Of a DNA stretch of 64,000 nt, positions 54,965 to 64,000 are shown one piece after another; the first letter of the stretch is position 1; each line of letters starts with the position of its first letter. The position numbers were made by a program, and so were the translations under genes. The notes beneath the pieces are model-generated. The model ran no database searches and was not told the origin of the DNA. It saw nothing but the letters and a program-made list of their open reading frames with translations. The DNA comes from Verrucomicrobiota bacterium (GTDB lineage: Bacteria; Verrucomicrobiota; Verrucomicrobiia; CAIQCK01), in contig JACRQF010000010.1 in NCBI GenBank assembly GCA_016222825.1, positions 770,492 to 834,491 on the forward strand. Direction: 5' to 3'.

Positions 54965-56578
54965 ATGAGAACCAAATGGCTCGTCGCGGCTTGCGCAATG
55001 TTGCTCTGCATCACGGACGCCCGCCCGCAACTCCGGCTGCCTCCGCCGACGTTCTCCGGGAATACCGACATCTCCCACAACAACCAAGGCTGCGCGCTGC
55101 TGGAGAAGGGCCACTGGGACGCGGCGCTGGCGGAGTTCAAACTTGCGCTGGAACTCAATCCCCGGCTCGCCACCGCGCAGGCCAACTGCGGCAGCGCCTG
55201 CTACAACAAAGGCGACTACAACAAGGCCATCCAGTGCTTCACCACCGCGCTCGAACTCGACCCGAAGCTCGCCTACGCCTTCAACGGCCGTGGCTATGTG
55301 TTGCTGGAGAAGGGCGACTGGAACGGGGCGCAGGCGGACTTCACTCACGCGATGGAGTTGGAGCCGAAGTTCGCCGCCGCCTACAACGGCCGCGGTCACG
55401 CGCTGTTGGGCAAGGGCGACGCCGCCGGCGCGCTGGCGGACTTCAGCCGCACGCTGGAACTCAGCCCGAACTACACGGCCGCCTGCAACGGCCGCGGCAA
55501 CGCCAAGCGGGACCAGGGCGATCTGAAGGGCGCGCTGGACGATTACAACCGCGCCATCCAGCTCAATCCGAAGTATGCCGCCGCCTACGCCAACCGCGGC
55601 CACATCCTGCGGGACCAGGGCGATCTGAAGGGCGCGCTGGACGATTACAACCGCGCGCTGGAACTCAACCCGAAGTTCGCCCCCGCCTGCAACGGCCGCG
55701 GCAGCGCCAAGTGGGCCAAGGGCGACATGGACGGCGCGCTGGCGGACTTCAACCTCGCGCTCGAACTCGACCCCAATTACGCCGCCGCCTGCAACAACCG
55801 CGGCAACGCCAGGTGGGCCAAGGGCGACATGGACGGCGCGCTGGCGGACTTTGATCTCGCCATTAAACTCAGCCCGAACAGCAGCGCCGCCTACAACAGC
55901 CGCGGCAACACCCGCTGGGCCAAGGGCGACGCCGCCGGCGCGCTGGCGGATTTCAACCGCGCCCTCGAACTCGACCCCAAGCTCGCCGCCGCCTGCTGCA
56001 ACCGCGGCAGCATCCATTCGCACAACGGCGACTACGAGAGCGCCATCCGGGATTACAGCGCCGCGATTGGACTCAATCCCAAGCTGGTCGCGGCTTATAA
56101 CGGCCGCGGCAGCGCCTACTCTCACAAGGGCGACAGCAAGAACGCCATCCGGGACTTCGACCGCGCCATTGAGTTGGACCCGAATCTCGCCGCCGCCTAC
56201 AACGGCCGCGGCACCGCCAAGTGGGCCAAGGGCGACACCGCCGGCGCGCTGGCGGATTTCAACCGCGCCATCGAACTGGATCCCAAGCTCGCCGCCGCCT
56301 ACAACAACCGCGGCAGCGCCTACTCCAACAAGGGTGACTACGACCGCGCCACGCTGGATTACGACCGCGCCCTCGCACTGGATCCCAAACACGTCTCCGC
56401 CTACAACGGCCGCGCGACCGCCTATTTCAACAAGGGCAACATCGCGAAGGCGCAGGCTGACGTAAGAAGCTGCCAGCAACTGGGCGGCAAAGTGGATGCC
56501 GACTTCCTCGCCAAGCTCGGAAAAGCCTCCGCCCTGGAGCAAACCGCCAAGAAACAAGTTTCCCCCAAGGAGCAGTAG
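54965..56578 (+). CDS. Secreted protein of 14 tandem TPR repeats
   Basis: A 537-residue protein with a signal peptide (MRTKWLVAACAMLLCITDA). From about residue 38 to 513 it is fourteen 34-residue TPR units of the form AAYNGRGxAxxxKGDxxGAL, xDFxRALELDPK, giving a right-handed solenoid. Several units are near-identical even in DNA, with GGCGACATGGACGGCGCGCT present in two adjacent units, which implies recent unit duplication. The C-terminal 25 residues are Lys/Gln-rich. A scaffold role in the periplasm or outer membrane is likely; no partner can be named. I chose the third ATG, after TGGAG, because it gives the clean signal peptide. Confidence 0.88.
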   Translation: MRTKWLVAACAMLLCITDARPQLRLPPPTFSGNTDISHNNQGCALLEKGHWDAALAEFKLALELNPRLATAQANCGSACYNKGDYNKAIQCFTTALELDPKLAYAFNGRGYVLLEKGDWNGAQADFTHAMELEPKFAAAYNGRGHALLGKGDAAGALADFSRTLELSPNYTAACNGRGNAKRDQGDLKGALDDYNRAIQLNPKYAAAYANRGHILRDQGDLKGALDDYNRALELNPKFAPACNGRGSAKWAKGDMDGALADFNLALELDPNYAAACNNRGNARWAKGDMDGALADFDLAIKLSPNSSAAYNSRGNTRWAKGDAAGALADFNRALELDPKLAAACCNRGSIHSHNGDYESAIRDYSAAIGLNPKLVAAYNGRGSAYSHKGDSKNAIRDFDRAIELDPNLAAAYNGRGTAKWAKGDTAGALADFNRAIELDPKLAAAYNNRGSAYSNKGDYDRATLDYDRALALDPKHVSAYNGRATAYFNKGNIAKAQADVRSCQQLGGKVDADFLAKLGKASALEQTAKKQVSPKEQ

Positions 56579-56678
56579 CAGCAGCCAAGACCCGCCTGAA
56601 GTCCCCGCAGCTTTCGGCGCCGCGACGAAAAGGGGCGCATCTCAGTTTTCGAGAACAAGCCATAAGCGGTGGAATCCT

Positions 56679-56736
56679 GTAGCTGAACGCGCCAGCGTTC
56701 AGCCCGCCGCTGCTGAACGCTGGCGCGTTCAGCTAC
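56679..56736. repeat. Inverted repeat with 25-bp perfect arms
   Basis: The arm at 56679-56703 (GTAGCTGAACGCGCCAGCGT, then TCAGC) is perfectly complementary to 56712-56736, leaving an 8-base loop. It lies 100 bp after the TPR gene stop. No T-tract follows, so a dispersed palindromic element is as likely as a terminator. Confidence 0.85.
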
Positions 56737-56767
56737 ACTTGCCCCCAGGCGTTCAAACTCCGGGATG

Positions 56768-56798
56768 CGCCGCGAAAAAGCAACGCCGCGAAAAAGCA
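56768..56798. repeat. 15-bp direct repeat, two copies
   Basis: CGCCGCGAAAAAGCA occurs at 56768-56782 and again at 56784-56798, one base apart, within the 314-bp gap between the TPR and ROK-like genes. Function unknown; it may be part of the promoter region of the ROK-like operon. Confidence 0.7.
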
Positions 56799-56892
56799 TT
56801 GCAATCGTGGCGCGATTATTTATCGTGGCCGGCTTCGAGTTGGCGCTTGTTTGTTTCCGAGTAGCAGCGTGAACCGTAGCAAGGACGCGAGC

Positions 56893-58311
56893 ATGAACGA
56901 CAATCGTGGTTTGAGACTTGTGGCACCCAAAGTCACTCCGGTGCTTGAGCCGGCTTTTCGCCCGGCGGTGCTGGCCAATGCGGCGTTTCGCAAGGCCGTG
57001 AAGGCGTCGCGCCAGGGCGTGGCCACCACCATCGCGCTGGAGCAGGCGGATGGGTCGGTGTTCCACTTCAACACGGAGATTTTCCCTGTAGGTCACGAGG
57101 ATGCGAAACAGAACGCGGCTTACCTCGAACGCTTTGTAAAGTTCCTGCTCTGGTCGCGCGGCGGCTTCCGCGTCCATTTCGCCGGGCCGCGCATGTTCGG
57201 CGAGGAACTTCAGCGCTACTACAAGGAGACGCCCACGGGCCGTTTCGATGCGGAGATCATGGGCGAGCGCATCTACGAACGGCCGTTCGAGGTCGTTGTG
57301 GTCGAGAAAACGCAGCTTCCACCGCCGCGCGAGGCGACGATGCCGCTGGGCAGGCACCTCAAGGGCTGCCGCATCGGCTTCGACCTCGGCGCGAGCGATT
57401 ACAAGATCGCCGCGGTGTTGGATGGCAAGGTGGTCTCCAGCGAGGAACTGCCGTGGCAGCCGTCGGTGCAGCCGGACCCGCAATATCACTTCGACCACAT
57501 CATGATGGGCCTCAAACGCGCCGCAGCGAAGCTCCCGCGCGTGGACGGCATCGGCGGCAGCGCGGCGGGCGTCTATGTGAACAACCGCGTCAAGGTGGCT
57601 TCGCTCTTCCGTGGCGTGCCGAGGGATGTGTTCGACGGCCGCGTGAAGGACTTGTTCCTGGAGATGCGGCGGGCATGGAACGACATCCCGTTCGAGGTCG
57701 TCAACGACGGCGAAGTCACGGCGCTCGCCGGCTCGATGTCCATGAAGGACAACGCCGTGCTCGGCGTCGCGCTCGGCTCCAGTCAGGCGGCCGGTTTTGT
57801 CACGCCCAACGGCAACATCACTTCCTGGCTGAACGAACTCGCCTTTTGCCCGGTGGACTACAATTCCGACGCGGCAAAGGACGAGTGGAGTGGCGACCGC
57901 GGTTGCGGTGCGCAGTATTTCTCGCAGCAGGCAGTCGGGCGACTCGTCGGGGTGGCGGGCATCGAACTCGACGCGGCGATGCCGTTGCCGGAAAAGCTGA
58001 AGCGCGTGCAAGCGCTGATGGTGAAAGGCGACCACCGCGCGAGGAAGATTTACGAGACGATCGGCGTCTATCTCGGCTACGCCATCGCGCACTACGCGGA
58101 GTTCTATAAGATCAAAAACGTCCTCATCCTCGGCCGCGTGACGACGGGCGAGGGCGGCTCGATCATCATCAAGAACGCCCAACAGGTGCTCAAGGCGGAG
58201 TTCCCTGCACTCGCCAAGAAGATCAAGCTGCGGACGCCGAGCGAGCGCGACAAGCGCCACGGTCAAGCCATCGCCGCCGCGAGCCTGCCGCGTCCTGCTG
58301 GCGCAAAGTGA
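56893..58311 (+). CDS. ROK-family-like protein (sugar kinase fold)
   Basis: A 472-residue protein whose second part has the actin-like ATPase fold of ROK kinases: phosphate-1 motif GCRIGFDLGASDYKIAAVLD, then VDGIGGSAAGVYVNNRVKVA, FEVVNDGEVTALAGSM and a glycine-rich LGVALGSSQAAGFV. The N-terminal 165 residues are an extra domain. The zinc motif of bacterial ROK proteins (CxCGxxGC) is absent, though GDRGCGAQY lies at that point, and the usual catalytic Asp of the GxDxGGT/NDAN pattern appears as NDGE. So kinase activity is uncertain. AAGGA precedes the ATG. It leads a set with a deacetylase, an aminotransferase and a Gfo/Idh oxidoreductase, 9 bp from the next gene. Confidence 0.75.
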   Translation: MNDNRGLRLVAPKVTPVLEPAFRPAVLANAAFRKAVKASRQGVATTIALEQADGSVFHFNTEIFPVGHEDAKQNAAYLERFVKFLLWSRGGFRVHFAGPRMFGEELQRYYKETPTGRFDAEIMGERIYERPFEVVVVEKTQLPPPREATMPLGRHLKGCRIGFDLGASDYKIAAVLDGKVVSSEELPWQPSVQPDPQYHFDHIMMGLKRAAAKLPRVDGIGGSAAGVYVNNRVKVASLFRGVPRDVFDGRVKDLFLEMRRAWNDIPFEVVNDGEVTALAGSMSMKDNAVLGVALGSSQAAGFVTPNGNITSWLNELAFCPVDYNSDAAKDEWSGDRGCGAQYFSQQAVGRLVGVAGIELDAAMPLPEKLKRVQALMVKGDHRARKIYETIGVYLGYAIAHYAEFYKIKNVLILGRVTTGEGGSIIIKNAQQVLKAEFPALAKKIKLRTPSERDKRHGQAIAAASLPRPAGAK

Positions 58312-58320
58312 AAGGTTGCG

Positions 58321-59181
58321 ATGAAGAACCCATACAAATCTTTCGTTGCCGCTTACCTTCGCGTTGTGGGGAAGGGCAAAGCCTGCCCGCTCGGCGGCAT
58401 TCCGCCGGCCAAGCGTCCCAAGCTGCGCGCGAAAGCGCCCAAGGTGTTGATCTTCGCACCGCATCCCGATGACGAGTGCATTGTCGGCGCGCTTGCGCTG
58501 CGGCTACTGCGCGAGGCGAAGATGAACGTCATCAACATCGCCGTCACGCAAGGCAGCAACAAGGAACGGCAGGCGGCGCGGCTCGCGGAGCTTCGCAACG
58601 CCTGCGACTTTCTCGGCTTCGGCCTGCTCACCACGCGCGAGAACGGCCTCGAAAAGATCAGCCCGAAAGGCCGCGAACAGGATCCGGCAAACTGGGCCGC
58701 CGCGGTTGACATTATCGCCCGCATTCTTGCCGAGCAACAGCCGCATGTCGTCTTCATGCCGCACGCGCAGGATTTGAACGGCACGCATATCGGCACCAAT
58801 CTGCTGGTGACGGAGGCGATGGCAAAGCTCGGCCCGGCGTTTTCATGTCTCGTCGTGGAGACGGAGTTCTGGGCGGCGATGACGACTCCGAATCTGATGG
58901 TAGAGAGCAGCGCGCGCGACGTGGCCGACCTGGTCGCGGCGACTTCGTTCCACGTCGGCGAAGTGCAACGCAACCCCTACCACCTCGGCCAGCCGGCGTG
59001 GATGCAGGACAACGTCCGCCGTGGCGCGGAGATCGTCGGCGGCCAGGGCGGGCAGGCGCCGAACTATGCGTTCGCCACGCTCTACCGCCTGCAGCGATGG
59101 TCCGGCGGCAGGCTGGAGAAGTTTTTCGACGGCGGCAAGCTGATTTCTTGTCAGGACGACTTGAAACCGTTATTTACGTAA
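58321..59181 (+). CDS. PIG-L / LmbE-family deacetylase
   Basis: A 286-residue zinc-dependent N-deacetylase. APHPDDECIVGALALRLL holds the AHPDDE-type zinc motif (H48, D50, D51, E52), and QDLNGTHIGTN supplies the downstream zinc His. Family members remove acetyl from GlcNAc-type conjugates (GlcNAc-PI, GlcNAc-inositol, chitooligosaccharides). No signal peptide, so cytoplasmic. Placed between a ROK-like protein and a DegT aminotransferase, which suggests amino-sugar handling. The C-terminal 60 residues (GGQGGQAPNYAFATLYRL) are typical of the bacterial sugar-deacetylase branch. Confidence 0.88.
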   Translation: MKNPYKSFVAAYLRVVGKGKACPLGGIPPAKRPKLRAKAPKVLIFAPHPDDECIVGALALRLLREAKMNVINIAVTQGSNKERQAARLAELRNACDFLGFGLLTTRENGLEKISPKGREQDPANWAAAVDIIARILAEQQPHVVFMPHAQDLNGTHIGTNLLVTEAMAKLGPAFSCLVVETEFWAAMTTPNLMVESSARDVADLVAATSFHVGEVQRNPYHLGQPAWMQDNVRRGAEIVGGQGGQAPNYAFATLYRLQRWSGGRLEKFFDGGKLISCQDDLKPLFT

Positions 59182-59220
59182 GCAATCCGAACATAACAAC
59201 CATAAGGAGAATAGAGAGAG

Positions 59221-60345
59221 ATGAAGGTTCCGTTCTACGGTCACGTCAAGCAATACCAGAACATCAAGGCCGAGATTGATGCCAACATACAGCGGGTGCT
59301 GATGAGCGGCGAATATGTCCAAGGCCCGATGCTCAAGCAGTTCGAGGCGGAGTTTGCCAAATACAGCGGCACCAAGTTCGCCATCGGCCTCGGCAACGGC
59401 ACCGACGCGATCTGGCTCGCCCTCATGGCGCTCGGCATCGGACCCGGCGACGAGGTCATCACGCACCCGAACACGTTCTTCGCCACCGCCGAGGCGATCT
59501 GGATCGCCGGCGCGACTGCGGTGTTCGTGGACTGCGACCCGAAGACCAAGTGCATTGACCCCGCGAAGATTGAGGCGGCCATCACGCCGAAGACCAAGGC
59601 GATCATCCCGGTCCATCTCTACGGCCAGTGCGCCGACATGCCGGCCATCAAGAAGATCGCCGACAAGCATGGCCTCAAGCTCATCGAGGACAACGCGCAG
59701 GCCATTGACGCGAACGGCGGCAGCTTCCGCATCGGCGAGTTGAGCGACGCGGCCACGACCAGCTTTATCATCCAGAAGAACCTCGGCACGTTCGGCGACA
59801 GCGGCGCGCTGGTGACCAACAACGCCGACATTGACGCGAAGGTCCGCAAGCTGCGCAACCACGGTTCGGCCAAGCGCAACGTCCACAGCTTCGGCTTCAA
59901 CAGCCGGCTCGACGACCTGCACGCTGGCATGCTCAGTGCCAAGCTCAAGCAGATCACGGCGAGGTCCGACCTCCGCCGCAAGTGGGCCGCGCGTTACACC
60001 GCGGGACTCAAGGGCGCGAAGAACTTCACGCTGCCTTACGAGGTGCCGGGCTATCGCCACGTGTTCCACCTCTACGCCATCGAGACGAAGAAGGCCGAAC
60101 AGCGCGACGCGATGGTGCAGTTCCTCGTGGACAACGGCATTGATGCCAAGACCCACTACTCGATCGCCATCCACAAGCAGGAAGGCTATCCGTGGGGCAA
60201 GGGCGCGCGCATCGTCGGTTCGGTGGCCAACGCCGAGCAGAACGCCGCGACCTGCGTCAGCCTCCCGATGTTCCCCGAACTGACCGCCGAGGAAGTGGAC
60301 TACGTCATCGCCAAGACCCTCGAGTGGGACAAGGCGCAGAAGTAA
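59221..60345 (+). CDS. DegT/DnrJ/EryC1-family sugar aminotransferase
   Basis: A 374-residue PLP enzyme that transaminates keto-sugars. Family marks: GEYVQGPMLKQFEAEFAKYS, GNGTDAIWLALMALGIGPGD, DEVITHPNTFFATAEAI, PVHLYGQCADM, LIEDNAQAIDA, and the PLP Lys in SFIIQKNLGTFGDSGA (K186). Near the end, HVFHLYAIETKK and KTHYSIAIHKQ are substrate-side motifs. Expected length and intact site. AAGGAG lies upstream of the ATG. The gene is followed by an octamer repeat array and a Gfo/Idh oxidoreductase; DegT plus Gfo/Idh is the known pairing for 3-amino-sugar formation (NtdA/NtdC or WbpE/WbpB types). It could run in biosynthesis or breakdown. Confidence 0.93.
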   Translation: MKVPFYGHVKQYQNIKAEIDANIQRVLMSGEYVQGPMLKQFEAEFAKYSGTKFAIGLGNGTDAIWLALMALGIGPGDEVITHPNTFFATAEAIWIAGATAVFVDCDPKTKCIDPAKIEAAITPKTKAIIPVHLYGQCADMPAIKKIADKHGLKLIEDNAQAIDANGGSFRIGELSDAATTSFIIQKNLGTFGDSGALVTNNADIDAKVRKLRNHGSAKRNVHSFGFNSRLDDLHAGMLSAKLKQITARSDLRRKWAARYTAGLKGAKNFTLPYEVPGYRHVFHLYAIETKKAEQRDAMVQFLVDNGIDAKTHYSIAIHKQEGYPWGKGARIVGSVANAEQNAATCVSLPMFPELTAEEVDYVIAKTLEWDKAQK

Positions 60346-60352
60346 ACGGCAT

Positions 60353-60486
60353 TGGAGTAATGGAGTATTGGAGTGTTGGAGTGATGTGTTTCATACTCCG
60401 CGCCCAATACTCCATTATTCCACCACTCCATTACTCCATTTCCCCGCCGCCCCAACACTCCAACACTCCAGTAACCCATCACTCCA
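60353..60486. repeat. Period-8 TGGAGT/ACTCCA array abutting a start codon
   Basis: TGGAGT starts at 60353, 60361, 60369 and 60377. The complement ACTCCA (or one-base variants) starts at 60409, 60417, 60425 and 60433, and again at 60457, 60465, 60473 and 60481. All three runs keep an exact 8-bp period, and the first can pair with the later ones; TAATGGAGTATTGG matches the complement of CCAATACTCCATTA. The array fills the gap between the aminotransferase and Gfo/Idh genes and ends directly at the ATG, leaving no Shine-Dalgarno sequence. Confidence 0.88.
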
Positions 60487-61557
60487 ATGAAGAAGTATTC
60501 CGTCATCGTCGTCGGCATGGGCAAGCGCGGCATGCACCACGCCACCGCGTTCAACGCCAACCCCCGCTTCCAGGTCGCCGGCATCTGCGACATTGACCAG
60601 GCGCGCCTCGACGCCGCCGCGGCCAAGCTCGGCAACCCCAAGACCAGCAAGGACGCCGCCGCCCTCGCCGCCGAACTGAAGCCCGACGTCTTCTGCTTTT
60701 GCACCATGCCGCACCTGCGCATGCCGTTCATCAAGGCCGGCATCGCGGGCGGCGCGAAGCTCATCGCGTTCGAGAAACCCGTCTCCCTCACCAGCTCCGA
60801 GATGCTGGAGATGAAGAAGCTGCTCGACTCCACCGGCACCAAGGCCGTCGTCAGCCACCAGCACCGCTACGGCAAGCATTACCAGAAGGTCAAGGAGATC
60901 GCCGCCAGCGGCGCGCTCGGCCGCATCCACACCGTCTATGGCACCGCCACCGGCTGGATGACTCACATGCTGAGCCACATGATTGACTACTCCATGTGGT
61001 TCAACGACTACGCGCCCGGCGCGTGGGCTATCGCGCAAGCCGCCGGCAAATCCAAGTTCGCCGACAACCATCCCTCGCCCGACTACATCGCCGGCTTCGT
61101 GCAGTTCGCCAACGGCGTGCGCGGCATCTACGAGGCCGGCGCGGGCGCGCCCGACCAGCCCGAGGTCGCCAAGTGGTGGGGCAAGAACCGCATCGGCGCC
61201 CAAGGCACCGAGGGCTTCGTCGAAGTGCTCACCAACGGCGGCTGGCGCGCGGTCACCAAGAGCGGCGGCTGCCAGAGCGGCGACGGCGCGATGAACTACG
61301 ACGCCGACATGCCGCCTTACATCCAGGACATGGCCGACTGGCTCGACGACACGAAGGTCCATCCCTGCAACCTCGCCCATGCCGCGCTCGGCGCCGAGGT
61401 CATGTTTGCCCTGCAACGCTCCGCGGCCGAAGGCGGCCAGGTTGCGTTGCCGCTCACCGCGGGCGCGGACGAACAGGCGTTGCTGAAGGCCAAGCTCTCC
61501 GACAAACCCGTGCTGCCTTCCTGCGAAGCGAACAAGAAGGAATTCGGCCTGGCGTAA
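60487..61557 (+). CDS. Gfo/Idh/MocA-family oxidoreductase
   Basis: A 356-residue cytoplasmic oxidoreductase. The Rossmann motif is KYSVIVVGMGKRGMHHATAF; the acidic residue for the NAD ribose is in VAGICDIDQARL; the catalytic-region Lys is in IAFEKPVSLTSSEML. HQHRYGKHYQKVKEI and the downstream TGWMTHMLSHMIDYSMWFND are the substrate-side helices. It has no leader. The start codon follows the octamer repeat directly, so translation may depend on a leaderless or structure-controlled route. A clear terminator follows. Probably works with the preceding aminotransferase on a 3-keto/3-amino sugar, or in inositol metabolism. Confidence 0.9.
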   Translation: MKKYSVIVVGMGKRGMHHATAFNANPRFQVAGICDIDQARLDAAAAKLGNPKTSKDAAALAAELKPDVFCFCTMPHLRMPFIKAGIAGGAKLIAFEKPVSLTSSEMLEMKKLLDSTGTKAVVSHQHRYGKHYQKVKEIAASGALGRIHTVYGTATGWMTHMLSHMIDYSMWFNDYAPGAWAIAQAAGKSKFADNHPSPDYIAGFVQFANGVRGIYEAGAGAPDQPEVAKWWGKNRIGAQGTEGFVEVLTNGGWRAVTKSGGCQSGDGAMNYDADMPPYIQDMADWLDDTKVHPCNLAHAALGAEVMFALQRSAAEGGQVALPLTAGADEQALLKAKLSDKPVLPSCEANKKEFGLA

Positions 61558-61575
61558 TCAACCGCTTATCACAAC

Positions 61576-61609
61576 AAGGCGCAGGAGACTCCGGTCTCTT
61601 GCGCCTTTT
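61576..61609 (+). terminator. Rho-independent terminator after the Gfo/Idh gene
   Basis: AAGGCGCAGGAGAC (61576-61589) pairs with GTCTCTTGCGCCTT (61594-61607) with one G-U type pair and a 4-base loop, ending in TTTT. It lies 19 bp after the stop codon. It is also positioned to help end the convergent gltD transcript. A second small hairpin (GGCGCGT/ACGCGCC, 61723-61742) stands close to the gltD stop and may serve that strand. Confidence 0.88.
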
Positions 61610-61756
61610 GTGTCCACACGGCTGAGAGTGGCGCAAGGCGGGAGAGATTTGGCCAGACAGAGGAGACGCCTCCTCATGGCCTTATCGTCCGAATCAACCC
61701 GTTCAGCTTGCTTGCTGCAACAGGCGCGTCTTGAAACGCGCCCACCCTGCCCCGCC

Positions 61757-63238
<1,482 letters not shown>

Positions 63239-63241
63239 GAT

Positions 63242-63271
63242 CGTAATTCGTGATGCGTAATTCGTGATTCG
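63242..63271. repeat. 14-bp direct repeat between gltB and gltD
   Basis: CGTAATTCGTGATG (63242-63255) is followed at once by CGTAATTCGTGATT (63256-63269). The AT-rich repeat fills nearly the whole gap between gltB and gltD. On the minus strand it can be read as [10 protein letters not shown] upstream of the gltD ATG, which explains a false N-terminal extension of that frame. Confidence 0.75.
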
Positions 63272-63273
63272 GG

Positions 63274-64000
63274 CTAGTTGCCGCCGACGCGCGCGAGGTC
63301 CTGCGCATTCTCTTGGAAGGCGCGCATGACGGCTTCGTCGCCGGTCAAGCCGGCGTCCTTGGCGCGGTTGAGGCACTCCAGCATGCGTTTGTAGTCCTTC
63401 GGTATGACCTTAACGAACTTGCCGACGATGCCTTCCCAGAGTTCGAGAATGCTCTCAGCCCGGTGGCTGTCGGTGTGTTCGAAGTGCCGCTTGATCATCC
63501 GGTAAACCTCGGCCTTTTCTTCCGGGTCGCTCAGCGTTTCGAGGCTGACCATGTCCTTGTTGCAGCGCGTCGCGAAATCGCCGGGCAGGTCCAGAACGTA
63601 GGCGACGCCGCCGGACATGCCCGCGGCGAAGTTGCGCCCGGTGCTGTCGAGCACGACCACGCGCCCGCCGGTCATGTATTCGCAGCCGTGGTCGCCCACG
63701 GACTCGACGACGGCGTGGAGGCCGCTGTTGCGGACGCAGAACCGCTCGCCGGCCATGCCGCGAATGTAAGCCTCGCCGCTGGTGGCGCCGTAGAACGCCA
63801 CGTTGCCAATGATGATGTTCTTCTCCGGCACGAACGTGGAGCCTGGCGGCGGGCAAACAACGATCTTGCCGCCGCTGAGGCCCTTGCCGAAGTAGTCGTT
63901 GGCGTCGCCTTCCAGTTCCAGCGTGATGCCACGGGGCACGAACGCGCCGAAGCTCTGGCCGGCCGAACCGATGAACTTGAGGCGGATGGTGTCGTCGGGC
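63274..64000 (-). CDS. gltB: Glutamate synthase large (alpha) subunit, C-terminal part
   Basis: The last 241 residues of GltB, running off the right edge; the N-terminal amidotransferase and FMN domains lie outside. The visible part is the GXGXG beta-helix: [82 protein letters not shown] and [20 protein letters not shown], then a C-terminal helical tail. Together with gltD it makes a bacterial NADPH-type glutamate synthase, gltB upstream of gltD as usual. No regulatory region is visible because the 5' end is outside. Confidence 0.95.
   Translation of the reverse strand, partial: PDDTIRLKFIGSAGQSFGAFVPRGITLELEGDANDYFGKGLSGGKIVVCPPPGSTFVPEKNIIIGNVAFYGATSGEAYIRGMAGERFCVRNSGLHAVVESVGDHGCEYMTGGRVVVLDSTGRNFAAGMSGGVAYVLDLPGDFATRCNKDMVSLETLSDPEEKAEVYRMIKRHFEHTDSHRAESILELWEGIVGKFVKVIPKDYKRMLECLNRAKDAGLTGDEAVMRAFQENAQDLARVGGN

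Noticed and set aside
56422..58464. 680-codon minus-strand open frame opposite the ROK-like gene
   Set aside because: It crosses the ends of three plus-strand genes and a palindrome and has no recognisable domain.

Overview
The window comes from a GC-rich bacterial chromosome, most likely a glycan-degrading member of the Verrucomicrobiota (Pedosphaera/Limisphaera-like). That is an inference from gene content: many secreted glycoside hydrolases, a formylglycine-type sulfatase, repeated Gfo/Idh oxidoreductases, DUF1080 and ThuA proteins, RCC1/Ig giants, Tat-exported proteins, and period-8 intergenic repeats. No rRNA, tRNA, insertion sequence or CRISPR array was seen.

Layout. (1) 1-4560 (-): 5' part of a giant secreted protein with three blocks of exactly seven RCC1-like repeats; it stays open to the left edge. 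(2) 4684-5577 (-): AraC-type regulator, divergent from (3) 5827-14106 (+): a one-carbon operon of FolD-like protein, MetF fused to a MetV-like Cys-rich domain, AcsE-like methyltransferase, formate-THF ligase, OFA-family transporter and a homocysteine methyltransferase/MTHFR fusion. This resembles the methyl branch of the Wood-Ljungdahl pathway, with no CODH/ACS in view. (4) 14192-18789: a ThuA protein and a minus-strand set of exported Gfo/Idh, two paralogous TIM barrels and DUF1080, consistent with 3-keto-glycoside chemistry. (5) 18995-40281 (+): a tightly packed glycan locus (GH51, GH2, GH127, GH116-like, FAD oxidoreductase, GH-like, sulfatase, second GH127) pointing to arabinose-rich, possibly sulfated polysaccharide; it ends in an orphan GH51 tail. 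(6) 40366-43648 (-): a lower-GC SIR2-HerA defence pair followed by a small KTSC-domain gene. (7) 43908-48646 (+): two five-bladed-propeller glycosidase-like genes and an unknown Tat protein. (8) 48657-54160 (-): SMP-30-like propeller, Gfo/Idh, cupin and a glutaminase-A-like protein with a compositionally odd interior. (9) 54161-54964: gene-poor, with a 62-bp tandem repeat. (10) 54965-61557 (+): 14-repeat TPR protein, then ROK-like, PIG-L deacetylase, DegT aminotransferase and Gfo/Idh genes, possibly an amino-sugar module. (11) 61757-64000 (-): glutamate synthase gltB (partial) and gltD.

How it may work together: secreted hydrolases, a sulfatase and oxidising enzymes take apart plant or algal glycans outside the cytoplasm. 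The folate operon could carry C1 units, for example methyl groups removed from methylated glycans, between methyl-THF, formate and methionine. The folate/glycan link is inference from proximity only. All assignments rest on motif recognition by eye; no database search was run.
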